In this document: in pieces, positions 15,001-22,400 of the stretch
Layout: each line of letters opens with the position of its first letter
Numbering within the stretch: position 1 is the first letter of the stretch
Notes under the pieces: model-generated
What the model was told of the DNA's origin: nothing
Databases searched by the model: none
Seen by the model: the letters and a program-made list of their open reading frames with translations, nothing else
Assembly: GCA_963815305.1 (NCBI GenBank)
Contig: CAWFFW010000001.1
Location: forward strand, 682,001 to 746,000
Source of the DNA: CAXBID01 sp963815305
Lineage (GTDB): Bacteria; Bacteroidota; Bacteroidia; Flavobacteriales; Flavobacteriaceae
Direction of reading: 5' to 3'
Length of the DNA stretch: 64,000 bases
Made by a program: the position numbers and the translations under genes

Positions 15001-17957
15001 ATGCGAGCAATATATATACTGAAGCTGATTTATCAGGAGGTACATACACTATTAATGTTTATGATGATAACGGATGTTCTGAAACAACAACAGCAACTAT
15101 TCAACCATTTATTAGATTGGATACTTTAGATGTAACAGTTGATAATGCCATAACATGTACTAATGATGAAGATATCACGGTTTCAGTAACAAGTACAGGC
15201 GGTACACCAACAAATTTAGAGTACACAGTGGAAGATGTTGACGGTGCTTCAATTGGAACTGTTTATAGTCAAACAAATACAACACGAATTTTTACAAGCT
15301 TACCAATAGCTAATTACTTAATTACTGTTGTTAATTTAGATACAAACTGTAGCTTACAAACTACGCATTATGTTAATGAACCAAATACGTTTGATTTAAC
15401 TGTAGACAATGTAGTAGATGTAACATGTTTTAGTGATTCAGACGGAAGTGTAGATGTTACTTTTATAGACAGGGTATCAACACCAACCGATGAATCAGGC
15501 GCTTTTAACTATACTATCGTTGATGCTTTATCAAATCCAGTGACGTCAGGTACAGTCGCAAATGCAGGACCAGTTACAATTTCTGGTTTAGTATCTGGTA
15601 CTTATACCATAACAGCTAGTTTAGTCAATACGCCATTTTGTACCATCAGCAAAAACTTTACTGTGACTGCACCAACAGCTGCATTAGCAATTACTGAAAC
15701 ACACACAGAAATTACCTGTGTAAGTGGTAATAATGATGGTACCATTTCAGCTAGCGCAACGGGTGGATGGCCAGGAGGTTATGAATATCAGTTAGAATTA
15801 ACAACGGGAGCAGTAGTTTCACCTTATAGTACACTATTTGATTTTACAAGTTTAACTGCTGGAGATTATATAGTAAGCGTTAGAGATAGCCGAGGATGTA
15901 TTACCTCAACAAATGTAGTATTGGTAATTCCAACACCAATTGATGCTCAAGTGAACGCAACACCTTCACTGGTGTCATGTTTTGGTGATACAAATGCCCT
16001 AATAACTGTAAGTAACGTAACTGGAGGCCAAGGTTTCAATTATACCTATACACTTAATATGGTGTCTCCAACAGTCACGTCTTCTGGTCCGCAAACATCA
16101 AATGTGTTTAACGGATTAGGAGCAGGGACTTATAATGTTACCGTAAAAGATGGGTATAACTGTCAATTTGTAACTGCGGATGTTGTCATTACAGAACCAA
16201 CAGACGTAGAAGCGAGTTTAGCAAAATCTACATCACAAACATGTTTAACAAATTCAACATTAACTTTAAGTGCCACTGGCGGAACAGGAGCATATGAGTA
16301 CAGTGATACAATGAGTTTTGCAACTGTTTTAGGATCATTCACATCAAATATAACATTCCCTGCAACACCAGGAACATATCAATATTATGTTAGAGATGCT
16401 AATGCGTGTGAGCCTGCTTTGTCAAATGAAATTACTATAGATCCTTTACCACCTTTAACAATAAATATTGATGCTACAAACGCAACCATTAATTGTACAG
16501 GAGATATTACTGGTGTTATTGTAGCCGAGGCAACAGGTGGCTTAGGCAATTACACCTATATATTACAAGATATGTCTGGTACAGATATTACTCCAGCACC
16601 AACACAAAATAACCCGGGAGTATTTACAGAACTTCCAGCAGGCACATACCAAGTTAGAGTGACTAGCGGTATTGATTGTGAAGAAGTATCTACACAGGTA
16701 CGAATTACTGAGCCAGAATTTGCATTACAAGTTTCGTATTCTGTTACAGATGTAGCATGTACAGGTGGTAATGATGGGATATTAGAAATCACGGCAACTG
16801 GAGGTACTGGTATTATTAAATATGCTATTTCACCTCAATTGAATCAGTTTTTCGATACACCTATTTTTGAAGATTTATCTACTGGAACTTATCAAGCAAT
16901 AGCACAAGATGAACTTGGTTGCTTCGTGCTAATTGATTTTATAATCAATGAACCAGCTCCTGTTGTGTTAGAAATAGTGCCTAATTCAATTATTCCAGAA
17001 GCTTGTGTAGATGAACTAGATGGTGAATTTAGTGTTGATATTTCTGGAGGAAATATGCCTTATAGTGTGAGTTTAGATGATGTTAACGGTACATACACTA
17101 CTGGTGGTTTAACGCAGACTCAGTTCGATTTTTCAGGATTAGCTGGTGGAGATCATATTGTTTATGTTATTGATAACACAGGATGTGAATCTGAATGGAA
17201 TATTACGTTCCCAGAGTCGGTACGTATTAATACAGAGCTAGATATTGCCTATTGCACAAACGATGCGGATGCCTCTACTAATATGCTAACTGTAACGGTT
17301 GATGATAGTCTGGTTAACCTTAATGATATCGATTATGCTTTAGATGGTGGTATTTTTCAGGGTACAAATACATTTATGGACATTGCACCAGGAAACCATT
17401 ACGTAACCGTTAGGCATACCAATACATGTGAGATTGATGTTGATTTTGTAATTGAACAATTTGATCCTTTACTAATATCAATAGCAGATGGAGATATAAA
17501 TGAAATCTTAGCATCAACTACTGGCGGGTCAGGAATTTATAATTATGAAGTTCAGTTTGAATCCAACCCTAGTGCTGAATCTTATGGAAGCACAGATACA
17601 TTTCTAATCTATGAAACAGGTAATTATATAGTAACCGTAACCGATAGTAACGGCTGTGTATCCTCAGCAACAGGATTCTTTGAATATATCGATGTGTGTA
17701 TAACTAACTATTTTACACCTAATGATGATAATGTTCAAGATGAATGGGGTATAGGATGTTCAGACCAATATCAAAATTTAACAGTAGCTATTTTTGATAG
17801 ATACGGAAGAAAGGTGGCCAATTTAAGAGTGGGTCAAAAATGGGACGGTAAATATAAAGGTGTTGAACTTCCTTCTGGAGATTATTGGTACGTGTTAAAA
17901 TTAAATGACCAGAGAGATGATAGGGAATTTGTAGGACACTTTACTCTTTACAGATAA
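1..17957 (+). CDS. Giant SprB-repeat surface adhesin, T9SS type B C-terminus (5' end outside window)
   Basis: The reading frame is open from the first bases of the window (codons begin at position 3), so the true start lies upstream; the GTG at 30 is internal. At least 5,984 residues remain. Almost all of it is a chain of roughly 80-90-residue SprB-type modules. Each typically has one Cys near a CNGxxDGS-like motif, a central GGTxPYxYS motif, a GLxAGTY motif and a second Cys in a DANGC-like motif, so disulfide-stabilised modules are likely. The last ~85 residues (from about 17695) form a gliding-motility-associated type B sorting domain (NYFTPNDDN, FDRYGRKV, LPSGDYWYVLKL, FVGHFTLYR). In the SprB family such proteins are exported by T9SS to the cell surface and act in gliding or adhesion. 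Alignment with the paralogue at 19432 suggests about 765 residues are missing. Two near-identical internal repeat arrays make up more than half of it. The stop codon overlaps a possible ATG of the next gene. Confidence 0.93.
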   Translation, partial: TNGEITVGGVPSGYEYSIDGSNYQSSNTFVITSPSLYTVYIKQIGVSPNPCIFTVPNVQIRRRNFTVSTIINQPLCNGDLGNVVIAVNDVEAQYSYSISQGGTLVNSVGPIINRNYTFSNLNPGTYTIDISTEDGCVFTDDVQITEPPLLQATSALTTPLTCVDGEITIYPVGGTPPYFYFLNGSTDFETIPTITVTASGIFDIVVVDSNNCSASTSITVEEIPEPSFNVSETDVLCFGESTGEIQFNVTNANGYTIEYSINDGTSYSPNPIFSNLFAGTYQTIIKYSLNGNECFSNPDDIDIDQPAASVTATAEVTELAGCGPSGEGRISINNSQGGVAPYEYSFDNQSTWTSINEAYFAPGTYTLYIREANGCIFQMTDITVDPEPVAPTVNISSPNFNCDGTANFQVTVTNSGSNTFTYTYFIDGVQNTNTADPSTFIDVAPGSHIISITYQLQSSVTSCAQQSDFPITIGSGNAFNASIVSATDVTCFGANDGTITISAQNFNTTNGFQYSLDGTTWITQLTSPHTITGLPDGNQNVQIRYDNTVGTCAFTFNQNIATPTPVDVSGSATPITCLDGATVTATGSGGTPSYSYELLDTALNLVSNFPSNGVLTSVGAGNYIIRVTDANGCTGTTPLNLVNPTPPTATIINADYCYDATNGASLEVSASGGQPPYEYNINGNAFQTNPVFANLASGTYTIRVRDAYGCILTLPVETIEPQVSVNATLTKELDCTVSPDAVITGTITAGYSPYTYAVSFNGGTYASLGAVGTSFIYNATTNGTYQFEITDANGCPIRSNIITVNPIELPTATTTSVNPSCNGDANGSVQIIPSDGVGPYEFSFNGSAFTTTSSYTGLSAGTYAYEVRDSKTCIFTGSVILTEPTVLAVSASATAFSCDASNTNQSALVTIALPTTGTAPYLYSFNGSGYSSTNTLTVNDNGTDQTINYSVQDAQGCTVGGSLTILQLDPPTDLAFTSTAITCVATTSTVDLTATDGVGTLEYETIAPSPIIVAKQTSNSFSGLTEGTYVFRVTDANGCYYTESYTIDPVTPIAITGLKLSDVLCIGDTTGAIEYTVSGFAGTYTSAITSGAGTINQTGSTVDLTGLIAGSYTVEVTDDITGCTADATIVIDEPANALTFTATSTNVFCTEDNSQITVTASGGTTSYTYAAVVSGALAPATYVSSNVITVDTNSAADLVWDVYVQDANGCITMNPITITADPLPTVTTPALASNQCSVSSGFTFTATGADGVPPYNYSINGGASYQASATFTVNTPGTYTVTIRDANGCTNTSPTPTVVYEPLTTIAAITKELDCTVSPDAVITVTISGGSTPFTYTVQKGAGLPSAPSASIAGPTFTYSVAPADVDNYTFEITDANGCISTSTITIDPIINPTATTTSVNPSCNGDANGSVQIIPSDGVGPYEFSFNGSAFTTTSSYTGLSAGTYAYEVRDSKTCIFTGSVILTEPTVLAVSASATAFSCDASNTNQSALVTIALPTTGTAPYLYSFNGSGYSSTNTLTVNDNGTDQTINYSVQDAQGCTVGGSLTILQLDPPTDLAFTSTAITCVATTSTVDLTATDGVGTLEYETIAPSPIIVAKQTSNSFSGLTEGTYVFRVTDANGCYYTESYTIDPVTPIAITGLKLSDVLCIGDTTGAIEYTVSGFAGTYTSAITSGAGTINQTGSTVDLTGLIAGSYTVEVTDDITGCTADATIVIDEPANALTFTATSTNVFCTEDNSQITVTASGGTTSYTYAAVVSGALAPATYASSNVITVDTNSAADLVWDVYVQDANGCITMNPITITADPLPTVTTPALASNQCSVSSGFTFTATGADGVPPYNYSINGGASYQASATFTVNTPGTYTVTIRDANGCTNTSPTPTVVYEPLTTIAAITKELDCTVSPDAVITVTISGGSTPFTYTVQKGAGLPSAPSASIAGPTFTYSVAPADVDSYTFEITDANSCTSTSTITIDPIINPTATTTSVNPSCNGDANGSVQIIPSDGVGPYEFSFNGSAFTTTSSYTGLSAGTYAYEVRDSKTCIFTGSVILTEPTVLAVSASATAFSCDASNTNQSALVTIALPTTGTAPYLYSFNGSGYSSTNTLTVNDNGTDQTINYSVQDAQGCTVGGSLTILQLDPPTDLAFTSTAITCVATTSTVDLTATDGVGTLEYETIAPSPIIVAKQTSNSFSGLTEGTYVFRVTDANGCYYTESYTIDPVTPIAITGLKLSDVLCIGDTTGAIEYTVSGFAGTYTSAITSGAGTINQTGSTVDLTGLIAGSYTVEVTDDITGCTADATIVIDEPANALTFTATSTNVFCTEDNSQITVTASGGTTSYTYAAVVSGALAPATYVSSNVITVDTNSAADLVWDVYVQDANGCITMNPITITADPLPTVTTPALASNQCSVSSGFTFTATGADGVPPYNYSINGGASYQASATFTVNTPGTYTVTIRDANGCTNTSPTPTMVYGSLDVSALLTKDLTCSVPTDASIDITISGGNAPYSYEVSYNSGAYVAIVGSPYTTGIAGNYQFRITDTNSCTQVTNVVTVNPTVPVTVSTVEIDPTCNGSTDGSIQLNATTGEPPFTYSIDGGTTFLSSNVFGGLTAGSYNYVVRDNKDCDGTGNIVLSDPDPMVPNIVLNPIVCNANTPGSIDLDIVSGGVAPFEYTLLDNSFTVIATYTEASASPTPVHSFTGLDFGDYYITIVDATGCEYNSTRLRIETPPFLQLVGVVDSNNCATGVDYSVNTSGGVGPFRYSIFGQPATETAPLVSSSYTFMGLLHGVTYFLQVKDVNDCISILEATMPPPPSNIVITNTTTTNLNCNADNSGSINFTVQDYDPTVTDIDYQILNALTLVPVNAIQTLSGPAGGPVSGSVSGLAAGNYVLQVTEATGTLCSNAFTFGITQPSQAITSAVTNNINANCNSGALVTLTTTGGTGPYQYAAGALGFTPLPSDFSSNNVLNLDPLTRTNWDIVVEDANGCTVTVNETIATDPEPTINPVSQQCFDGTSIIITIVEGTGTAITPLTYSIGTGGIAGGYQVSDTFTINAAGTYDLFIRDGNGCIATTTYVVAPALLLDANMTQDLTCAIDASIDLTPSGGTGTYSTYEVDINSGGYALIAGSPYVTTTDGTYQFRVTDSQGCQAESAEIIVTPRTTPTLTETHVDVTCNGGSDGSIVVTAGTGIAPYEYSNDNGATFQPSNVFSGLIAGTYNIVVRDSKSCESLPVAVIIDEPTLVGGSGVLTDGLTCGSGNTTQPALVTITGSGGTAPYTYSFDGGANYTSTNTYSTYVSGTVSAFIKDANGCIIVTPVDVVIPALDIPTDLDFTATAVTCSALTSDVTLTATDGVGPLSYAIIAPIAVGPQASNVFTGLAPDTYTFRVTDANGCTYTESYTVIPVTNITVSGLLVSDVSCNSGSDGAVDFTVGNFASTYSYTINAGGAVTGQTVTTVSLTGLSIGNQVIVVTDETTDCTATFTITVSEPTALSLSETININANCNFGAQVTVEATGGTPNYLYAFMQDGVAPIASDYTSSASAVLDPAVNVNWDVWVIDSNNCTDQIDVVIATDPEPTIDPVALQCFDGTPITIIIVEGTGTAIAPLTYSIGTGGIAGGYQVSDTFTISTAGTYDLFIRDGNGCIATTTYVVAPALLLDANMTQDLTCAIDASIDLTPSGGTGTYSTYEVDINSGGYAVIAGSPYVTTTDGTYQFRVTDSQGCQAESAEIIVTPRTTPTLTETHVDVTCNGGSDGSIVVTAGTGIAPYEYSNDNGATFQPSNVFSGLIAGTYNIVVRDSKSCESLPVAVIIDEPTLVGGSGVLTDGLTCGSGNTTQPALVTITGSGGTAPYTYSFDGGANYTSTNTYSTYVSGTVSAFIKDANGCIIVTPVDVVIPALDIPTDLDFTATAVTCSALTSDVTLTATDGVGPLSYAIIAPIAVGPQASNVFTGLAPDTYTFRVTDANGCTYTESYTVIPVTNITVSGLLVSDVSCNGGSDGAVDFTVGNFASTYSYTINAGGAVTGQTVTTVSLTGLSIGNQVIVVTDETTDCTATFTITVSEPTALSLSETININANCNFGAQVTVEATGGTPNYLYAFMQDGVAPIASDYTSSASAVLDPAVNVNWDVWVIDSNNCTDQIDVVIATDPEPTIDPVALQCFDGTPITIIIVEGTGTAIAPLTYSIGTGGIAGGYQVSDTFTISTAGTYDLFIRDGNGCIATTTYVVAPALLLDANMTQDLTCAIDASIDLTPSGGTGTYSTYEVDINSGGYAVIAGSPYVTTTDGTYQFRVTDSQGCQAESAEIIVTPRTTPTLTETHVDVTCNGGSDGSIVVTAGTGIAPYEYSNDNGATFQPSNVFSGLIAGTYNIVVRDSKSCESLPVAVIIDEPTLVGGSGVLTDGLTCGSGNTTQPALVTITGSGGTAPYTYSFDGGANYTSTNTYSTYVSGTVSAFIKDANGCIIVTPVDVVIPALDIPTDLDFTATAVTCSALTSDVTLTATDGVGPLSYAIIAPIAVGPQASNVFTGLAPDTYTFRVTDANGCTYTESYTVIPVTNITVSGLLVSDVSCNGGSDGAVDFTVGNFASTYSYTINAGGAVTGQTVTTVSLTGLSIGNQVIVVTDETTDCTATFTITVSEPTALSLSETININANCNFGAQVTVEATGGTPNYLYAFMQDGIAPIASDYTSSASAVLDPAVNVNWDVWVIDSNNCTNQIDVVIATDPLPTVNVPVLASNQCNLAGDPYTFDVISTTGVGPFTYSIGSGFQSSTTFTVSSPGNYFVTVRDANGCEAISATSVGVYSAIDLSPSVTTLPSCADDDGIITMTGSGGSGNYSYSISPSAASISITGSVISGVPAGTYTVTIEDTTTLCTRDISVIVDAPTPVTFTTISTAVSCSGGSDGVITVNLPSSNDNQVYTYSLDGGATTQTSNVFSGLVAGTYNITVTSGRNCLLTQSETVIVPNPISVPTPTVMEYACAASTNTTTFATITINGVTGGTSNYTIYEFIKGGTVVQANASNIYTEADLSGGTYTINVYDDNGCSETTTATIQPFIRLDTLDVTVDNAITCTNDEDITVSVTSTGGTPTNLEYTVEDVDGASIGTVYSQTNTTRIFTSLPIANYLITVVNLDTNCSLQTTHYVNEPNTFDLTVDNVVDVTCFSDSDGSVDVTFIDRVSTPTDESGAFNYTIVDALSNPVTSGTVANAGPVTISGLVSGTYTITASLVNTPFCTISKNFTVTAPTAALAITETHTEITCVSGNNDGTISASATGGWPGGYEYQLELTTGAVVSPYSTLFDFTSLTAGDYIVSVRDSRGCITSTNVVLVIPTPIDAQVNATPSLVSCFGDTNALITVSNVTGGQGFNYTYTLNMVSPTVTSSGPQTSNVFNGLGAGTYNVTVKDGYNCQFVTADVVITEPTDVEASLAKSTSQTCLTNSTLTLSATGGTGAYEYSDTMSFATVLGSFTSNITFPATPGTYQYYVRDANACEPALSNEITIDPLPPLTINIDATNATINCTGDITGVIVAEATGGLGNYTYILQDMSGTDITPAPTQNNPGVFTELPAGTYQVRVTSGIDCEEVSTQVRITEPEFALQVSYSVTDVACTGGNDGILEITATGGTGIIKYAISPQLNQFFDTPIFEDLSTGTYQAIAQDELGCFVLIDFIINEPAPVVLEIVPNSIIPEACVDELDGEFSVDISGGNMPYSVSLDDVNGTYTTGGLTQTQFDFSGLAGGDHIVYVIDNTGCESEWNITFPESVRINTELDIAYCTNDADASTNMLTVTVDDSLVNLNDIDYALDGGIFQGTNTFMDIAPGNHYVTVRHTNTCEIDVDFVIEQFDPLLISIADGDINEILASTTGGSGIYNYEVQFESNPSAESYGSTDTFLIYETGNYIVTVTDSNGCVSSATGFFEYIDVCITNYFTPNDDNVQDEWGIGCSDQYQNLTVAIFDRYGRKVANLRVGQKWDGKYKGVELPSGDYWYVLKLNDQRDDREFVGHFTLYR
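2432..7400 (+). repeat. Higher-order coding repeat array A, 1,749-bp period, ~2.8 copies
   Basis: Copies begin at 2432, 4181 and 5930, exactly 1,749 bp (583 codons) apart; the third stops matching near 7400. Each full copy encodes seven SprB-type modules, the first beginning PTATTTSVNPSCNGD. The copies differ by only a few scattered bases. Examples are GGC/GGT near 2508, 4258 and 6007, a cluster at the TTTACAACAAC segment of copy 2, and Val/Ala in ATYVSS/ATYASS. This low divergence contrasts with the strong divergence between neighbouring modules, so the amplification is recent or is homogenised by recombination. Confidence 0.95.
8961..14117 (+). repeat. Higher-order coding repeat array B, 1,719-bp period, 3 copies
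   Basis: Copies begin near 8961, 10680 and 12399, exactly 1,719 bp (573 codons) apart, and the array ends near 14117. Each copy encodes seven SprB-type modules starting at the EPTIxPV...QCFDGT module. Copies 2 and 3 differ at only a handful of bases. Copy 1 differs more at its start and around 9337-9355 (Leu versus Val in the GGYALIAG/GGYAVIAG segment). Module by module, unit B corresponds to unit A with the order rotated: A modules 1-7 match B modules 3,4,5,6,7,1,2. Confidence 0.95.
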
Positions 17958-17989
17958 TGAAAATAAGTGGTAACAACTACAAAAAAATC

Positions 17990-18970
17990 ATGAACATGCG
18001 AAAACTAATCATATATCTATTTTTTCTAGCCATAGCCAACAGCTATAGTCAAGAATTGAATTTACCTGTATTTACACAATATTTGGCAGATAATAACTTT
18101 GTGGTTTCACCAACATATGCAGGTATTGGAGATAATTTAAAAATTAGAGCCAATGGTTTAACGCAGTGGGTCGGCATCAAAAATGCACCAGTTAATCAGG
18201 CGCTTTACGGTGACTTTAGAATTGCAGATCGCTCAGGAGTAGGTTTATCATTTTATAATGATAGTAACGGTAACACATTGCAAACGGGTGTTAAATTTTC
18301 TTTTGCACACCATTTGATTTTAGACTATTACTCAAAACAATATTTATCATTTGGTATTTCATACAATATAAATACCTTTAGAATAGATATTAATAATTTT
18401 AATACCACCACAGAAAACCCGACAATTGATCCTTTTGTAACCAATGATAGACGAACTTCTAATAATAATTTTGATGTTGGTGCCTTGTACAGAAATAAAG
18501 GGTTCTTTTTAAGTTTTAATGCGAATAATATTTTGGAGAAAAAGTTAAATGAAGCCGTTAGAGTTGCAGAACCAAACTTACTTCTAAACTATCAAGTTTA
18601 TTCAGGATTAACAATTAGAGGTCCAAAAAACAGCAGAATGGAATATGAGCCTTCCGTTTATTATCAAATGTTTAGCAGTGATAAAAGATCGAGTACCGAT
18701 TTAAACTTCAAATTTCGAAAATACAATAGAAAAGAAGATTATTTCTGGGCAGGAATTTCATACCGTTTCTTAAATGATCAATTCTTAAAACCTATTAACG
18801 TGGGACCTATGGTAGGATTTCAGAAATCAATGTTTTATTTCGGTTATGCTTATCAAATAACTACAAACGAATTGTCTGCTTATAATTCTGGAACACATGC
18901 CATAACCATTGGATTAAACTTTTTACAAGGTGTTAGTAATTGTGCTTGTACGCAGAGTCCTATTCATTAG
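17990..18970 (+). CDS. PorP/SprF-family type IX secretion outer-membrane protein
   Basis: This outer-membrane beta-barrel protein is of the PorP/SprF family. Members encoded next to SprB-like adhesins are needed for secretion or surface anchoring of the partner that carries a type B sorting domain. Family hallmarks are the early LNLPVFTQYLADNNFVVSPTYAG segment, the GLTQWVG and DRSGVGLSFYND motifs, and alternating barrel strands up to YFGYAYQITTN near the C-terminus. A signal peptide follows the chosen ATG and ends at SYSQ. An in-frame ATG at 17957 overlaps the upstream stop and would add 11 residues without a signal-peptide character. The 17990 start is chosen because it aligns with the start of the paralogue at 27690. 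It is co-transcribed with the giant adhesin upstream, with little or no gap. Confidence 0.9.
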   Translation: MNMRKLIIYLFFLAIANSYSQELNLPVFTQYLADNNFVVSPTYAGIGDNLKIRANGLTQWVGIKNAPVNQALYGDFRIADRSGVGLSFYNDSNGNTLQTGVKFSFAHHLILDYYSKQYLSFGISYNINTFRIDINNFNTTTENPTIDPFVTNDRRTSNNNFDVGALYRNKGFFLSFNANNILEKKLNEAVRVAEPNLLLNYQVYSGLTIRGPKNSRMEYEPSVYYQMFSSDKRSSTDLNFKFRKYNRKEDYFWAGISYRFLNDQFLKPINVGPMVGFQKSMFYFGYAYQITTNELSAYNSGTHAITIGLNFLQGVSNCACTQSPIH

Positions 18971-19431
18971 ATACAGACATTGGAGTATAATAAAAACTTC
19001 TCTTAATAAACATCTAAATTAAAAAATCATAAATTAACCTTTATCATTTTTTTACTAATCGACAGAACTAGGTGAAATTAGATTCTAGGAAACTAAAAAT
19101 AATTATCTTAAAAATCTATTTTTTATGATTAGCCTTTAGTAATCACATGCAATCATTATTTAAATATAAATTTTTTCTTACTTTTTTAAAAAATATAAAC
19201 GCTCAATGGCTTAAAATATCGATAAATTGCAAATATTAACGACAAGACGTCGAATTTATTGCATCTCTTCCTATTTTTAAGAATAATATTTCGATATTTA
19301 TACTGTTTAAGTGTAAAAATATAGGATTTAACTAATAAAATGTAGTTTTATGCCTACTTATTTACATTCAAATCAATAAATTTTTTTTTGAAAAGCCCCA
19401 AGTAAGAAAGAAATGTAAATAACGATCGACC
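18971..19431. other. Intergenic spacer between the two adhesin modules
   Basis: This 461-bp AT-rich spacer has no convincing ORF on either strand. It presumably contains the terminator of the first adhesin/porP pair and the promoter of the second. I found no exact Bacteroidetes TAnnTTTG -7 element and no strong hairpin, so neither is placed. Confidence 0.6.
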
Positions 19432-22400
19432 ATGAAAAAACCTACTTATGTAAACTTAGGCTTAGTTATTTTAGTGCTTCTATCTCTATTTTTTAGTCAT
19501 AGTGTTTATGCACAGCTGCCAGTTCCTTTTACACCAAGATTAGATGGTGGAAGTATAAAAGTAAAAGGTGATATCCTATTAATTGGTAACAATATCGTTA
19601 CTGCTAAAGATTTACCGTTACCCTATAATGGAACGGATATAAACAATAACAATGAAGGTATATATATAAACGTTGCGAGTGGAGGCGATTCATCAATTTT
19701 TAGCTCTAGTAGTGCCGATTTGGCTACAAACAATTCTTGTAAAAGTATATTATATGCGGGTTTGTATTGGGCATCCGTATACCCACTTGAAGTAGCAAAT
19801 AATAGAAGTGTTCAATTTGAAGGAACACCCAGAATTGAAGATTGGAATCAAATAAAATTCAAACTTCCTACAGGCGGATTTATTGATCTAGTGGCAGATA
19901 ACAATCCAGATCCAATTGGCGATGAAGATGATATTATTTTTGATGGATATGAATATTACGGTGCAGGTGTTGAGAATTCATTTAAAGATTCCCCTATAAT
20001 TTGCTACAAAAATGTAACCAGTTTATTGCAAGGTTTAACTGAAGCAGATGGAGAATATACCGTAGCTAATTTAAGAGCTACCAGAGGAATACGTCAAGGA
20101 GGTTGTTCAGCAGGGTGGACTCTTGTTGTTATATATGAAAGCCCCATATTACCTAGTAAATTTATTTCAGTTTTTGATGGTTATGCGGGTGTGCAAAATA
20201 CAACAGAACTAGATATTCCTGTTTCGGGATTTCAAACGCTTCCAGCGCCTTTACCTGTAAATTCTAATATCGGCGTCGCTGCTTTAGAAGGCGATATAGG
20301 TATTACTGGAGATTCTTTTCAATTTAAAGCAAGCACATCGCCTACTTATACTATTTTAAGTGATGCTATTAATGAACCAAATAATTTTTTCAACTCTACC
20401 ATAACCATAAATGGAGCACATGCTACTAATAGAAATCCAGCAAGTTTAAATACTCTTGGTTTGGATATTAATAATTTTAGACTTCCAAATCCACTTAATT
20501 CAGTTTTGCCAAATAATGCAACCGCTGGTGATTTAAAATTAACCACTAATGGAGATGGATATGGTGTTTTTTTAACATCGTTTGCTGTTGAAATTATTGA
20601 ACCTAATATAACTCTGACCAAAATAGTTGAAGATACTAGTGGGAATGATATAGGAAACCAATTAGTGAATCTTGGAGATGAATTAAATTACGTTATCGGT
20701 TTTCAAAATACAGGAAACGACGATGCTACAAACCTTATTATTAGGGATATCTTACCAACAAACATTATTTTTAACTATCCTGCAGATATTGTGTCGTTGC
20801 CTACAGGTGTGACGGTGCAAACTTACAACCCTAGCACCAAGGAAATTATTTTTAGCGTTGACAATTCTATAGTTGAACAAAATGACCCCGTAGAAGAAAT
20901 TCGTTTTAAAGTAACGGTAGTATCTTCATGTAATTTATTAAATGATGCTTGTGATAATATTATTACAAATCAAGCCTATGTTACTTATAATGGAACTGTA
21001 AATACAACGTTCACTATTTCAGATGATCCTAGTTTTAGTTCTAATACAGGGTGTTTAATAACACCAGCAGCTACTAATTTTTTAGCAGATCTTAATTGTG
21101 ATTTTGAAGAAGAAGTGATTTTATGTGGTGCAACGGCAACGTTAACAGCGGGTAGTGGTTATGACACATATTCATGGTCTACCAGTCCTTCGGGTAACCC
21201 CGTTATAGGTACAACACAATCCATTACAGTCACAGAAACTGGAACTTATTATGTGGTTAATACGGCGATAGCGCCTTGTCAATCCATAGATCAGCAGTTT
21301 GAGGTCATCACTTTTGGTGCGAATGTTACAAACCCATTATTACCCATAGCTGATGAAGTAGTTATCTGTCCTAATGATGGAAAGGAATTGCCAAATTTTT
21401 ATTTATGTGGTACTAATGATTCTAGATTAATAGAAACAGGAATAACGAATACAACCTCTATAATTTGGGAAGTATTAGACGAATCAAGCTGTACAGCAGT
21501 AGCTAATCAAGATTGTGCTAATGAAGAGCCAACTTGTGCATGGAATCAATTACAAACAGGACCAGATTTTACCGCCGATACTGCTGGTCAATATCGACTA
21601 ACTTTGAATTATGAAGGTGGTTGTTTTAATCAGTTTTATTTTAATGTATATACAAATTTACTCACGCCAACTGTGACCGCTAGAGATATATATTGTACAA
21701 CCCCTGGTGAAATTGTAGTTGGAAGTGTACCCAGTAATTATGAGTATAGTATTGATGGCGTAAATTACCAACCAAGTAACACCTTTTCAATCACCTCTGG
21801 AGGTATATATAGCGTTTTTATCAGACAAATAGGAGTATCTCCAAACCCCTGTATTTTTACAGTACCAGATGTTCAAATAAGAGAAAGAGATTTTACCGTA
21901 TCTACAATTGTAACGCAACCCCTTTGTTATGGCGAATGGGGTAGTGTTTATGTAGCAGCTAACGATGTACGTCCGCAGTATTTCTTTTCCATATACCAAG
22001 GTGGGACTTTAGTGAATAGTGTTGGACCAATAACTGAAAATAATTATGCATTTGAAAATTTAAATTCAGGAACTTACACTATTAATGTTTCTACAGAGGA
22101 TGGTTGTATGTATAGCGGTGATATAGATATAATTCAACCTCCTTTATTACAAGCTACTTCAACACTTACAAAACCATTAACATGTACTGATGGAGAAATT
22201 ACAGTTTATCCCGTTGGAGGAACAGCGCCTTATTTTTATTTTGTAAATAGTACTACCGTTTTTCAAACATCACCCCTTATTAATGTCTCCACTGCAGGTG
22301 TCTATTCTATTACAGTGGTAGATTCAAACAATTGCTCAACAGATACAACAATTACTGTAAATACGTCACCAGCACCAGATTTCACAGTATCTAAAACAGA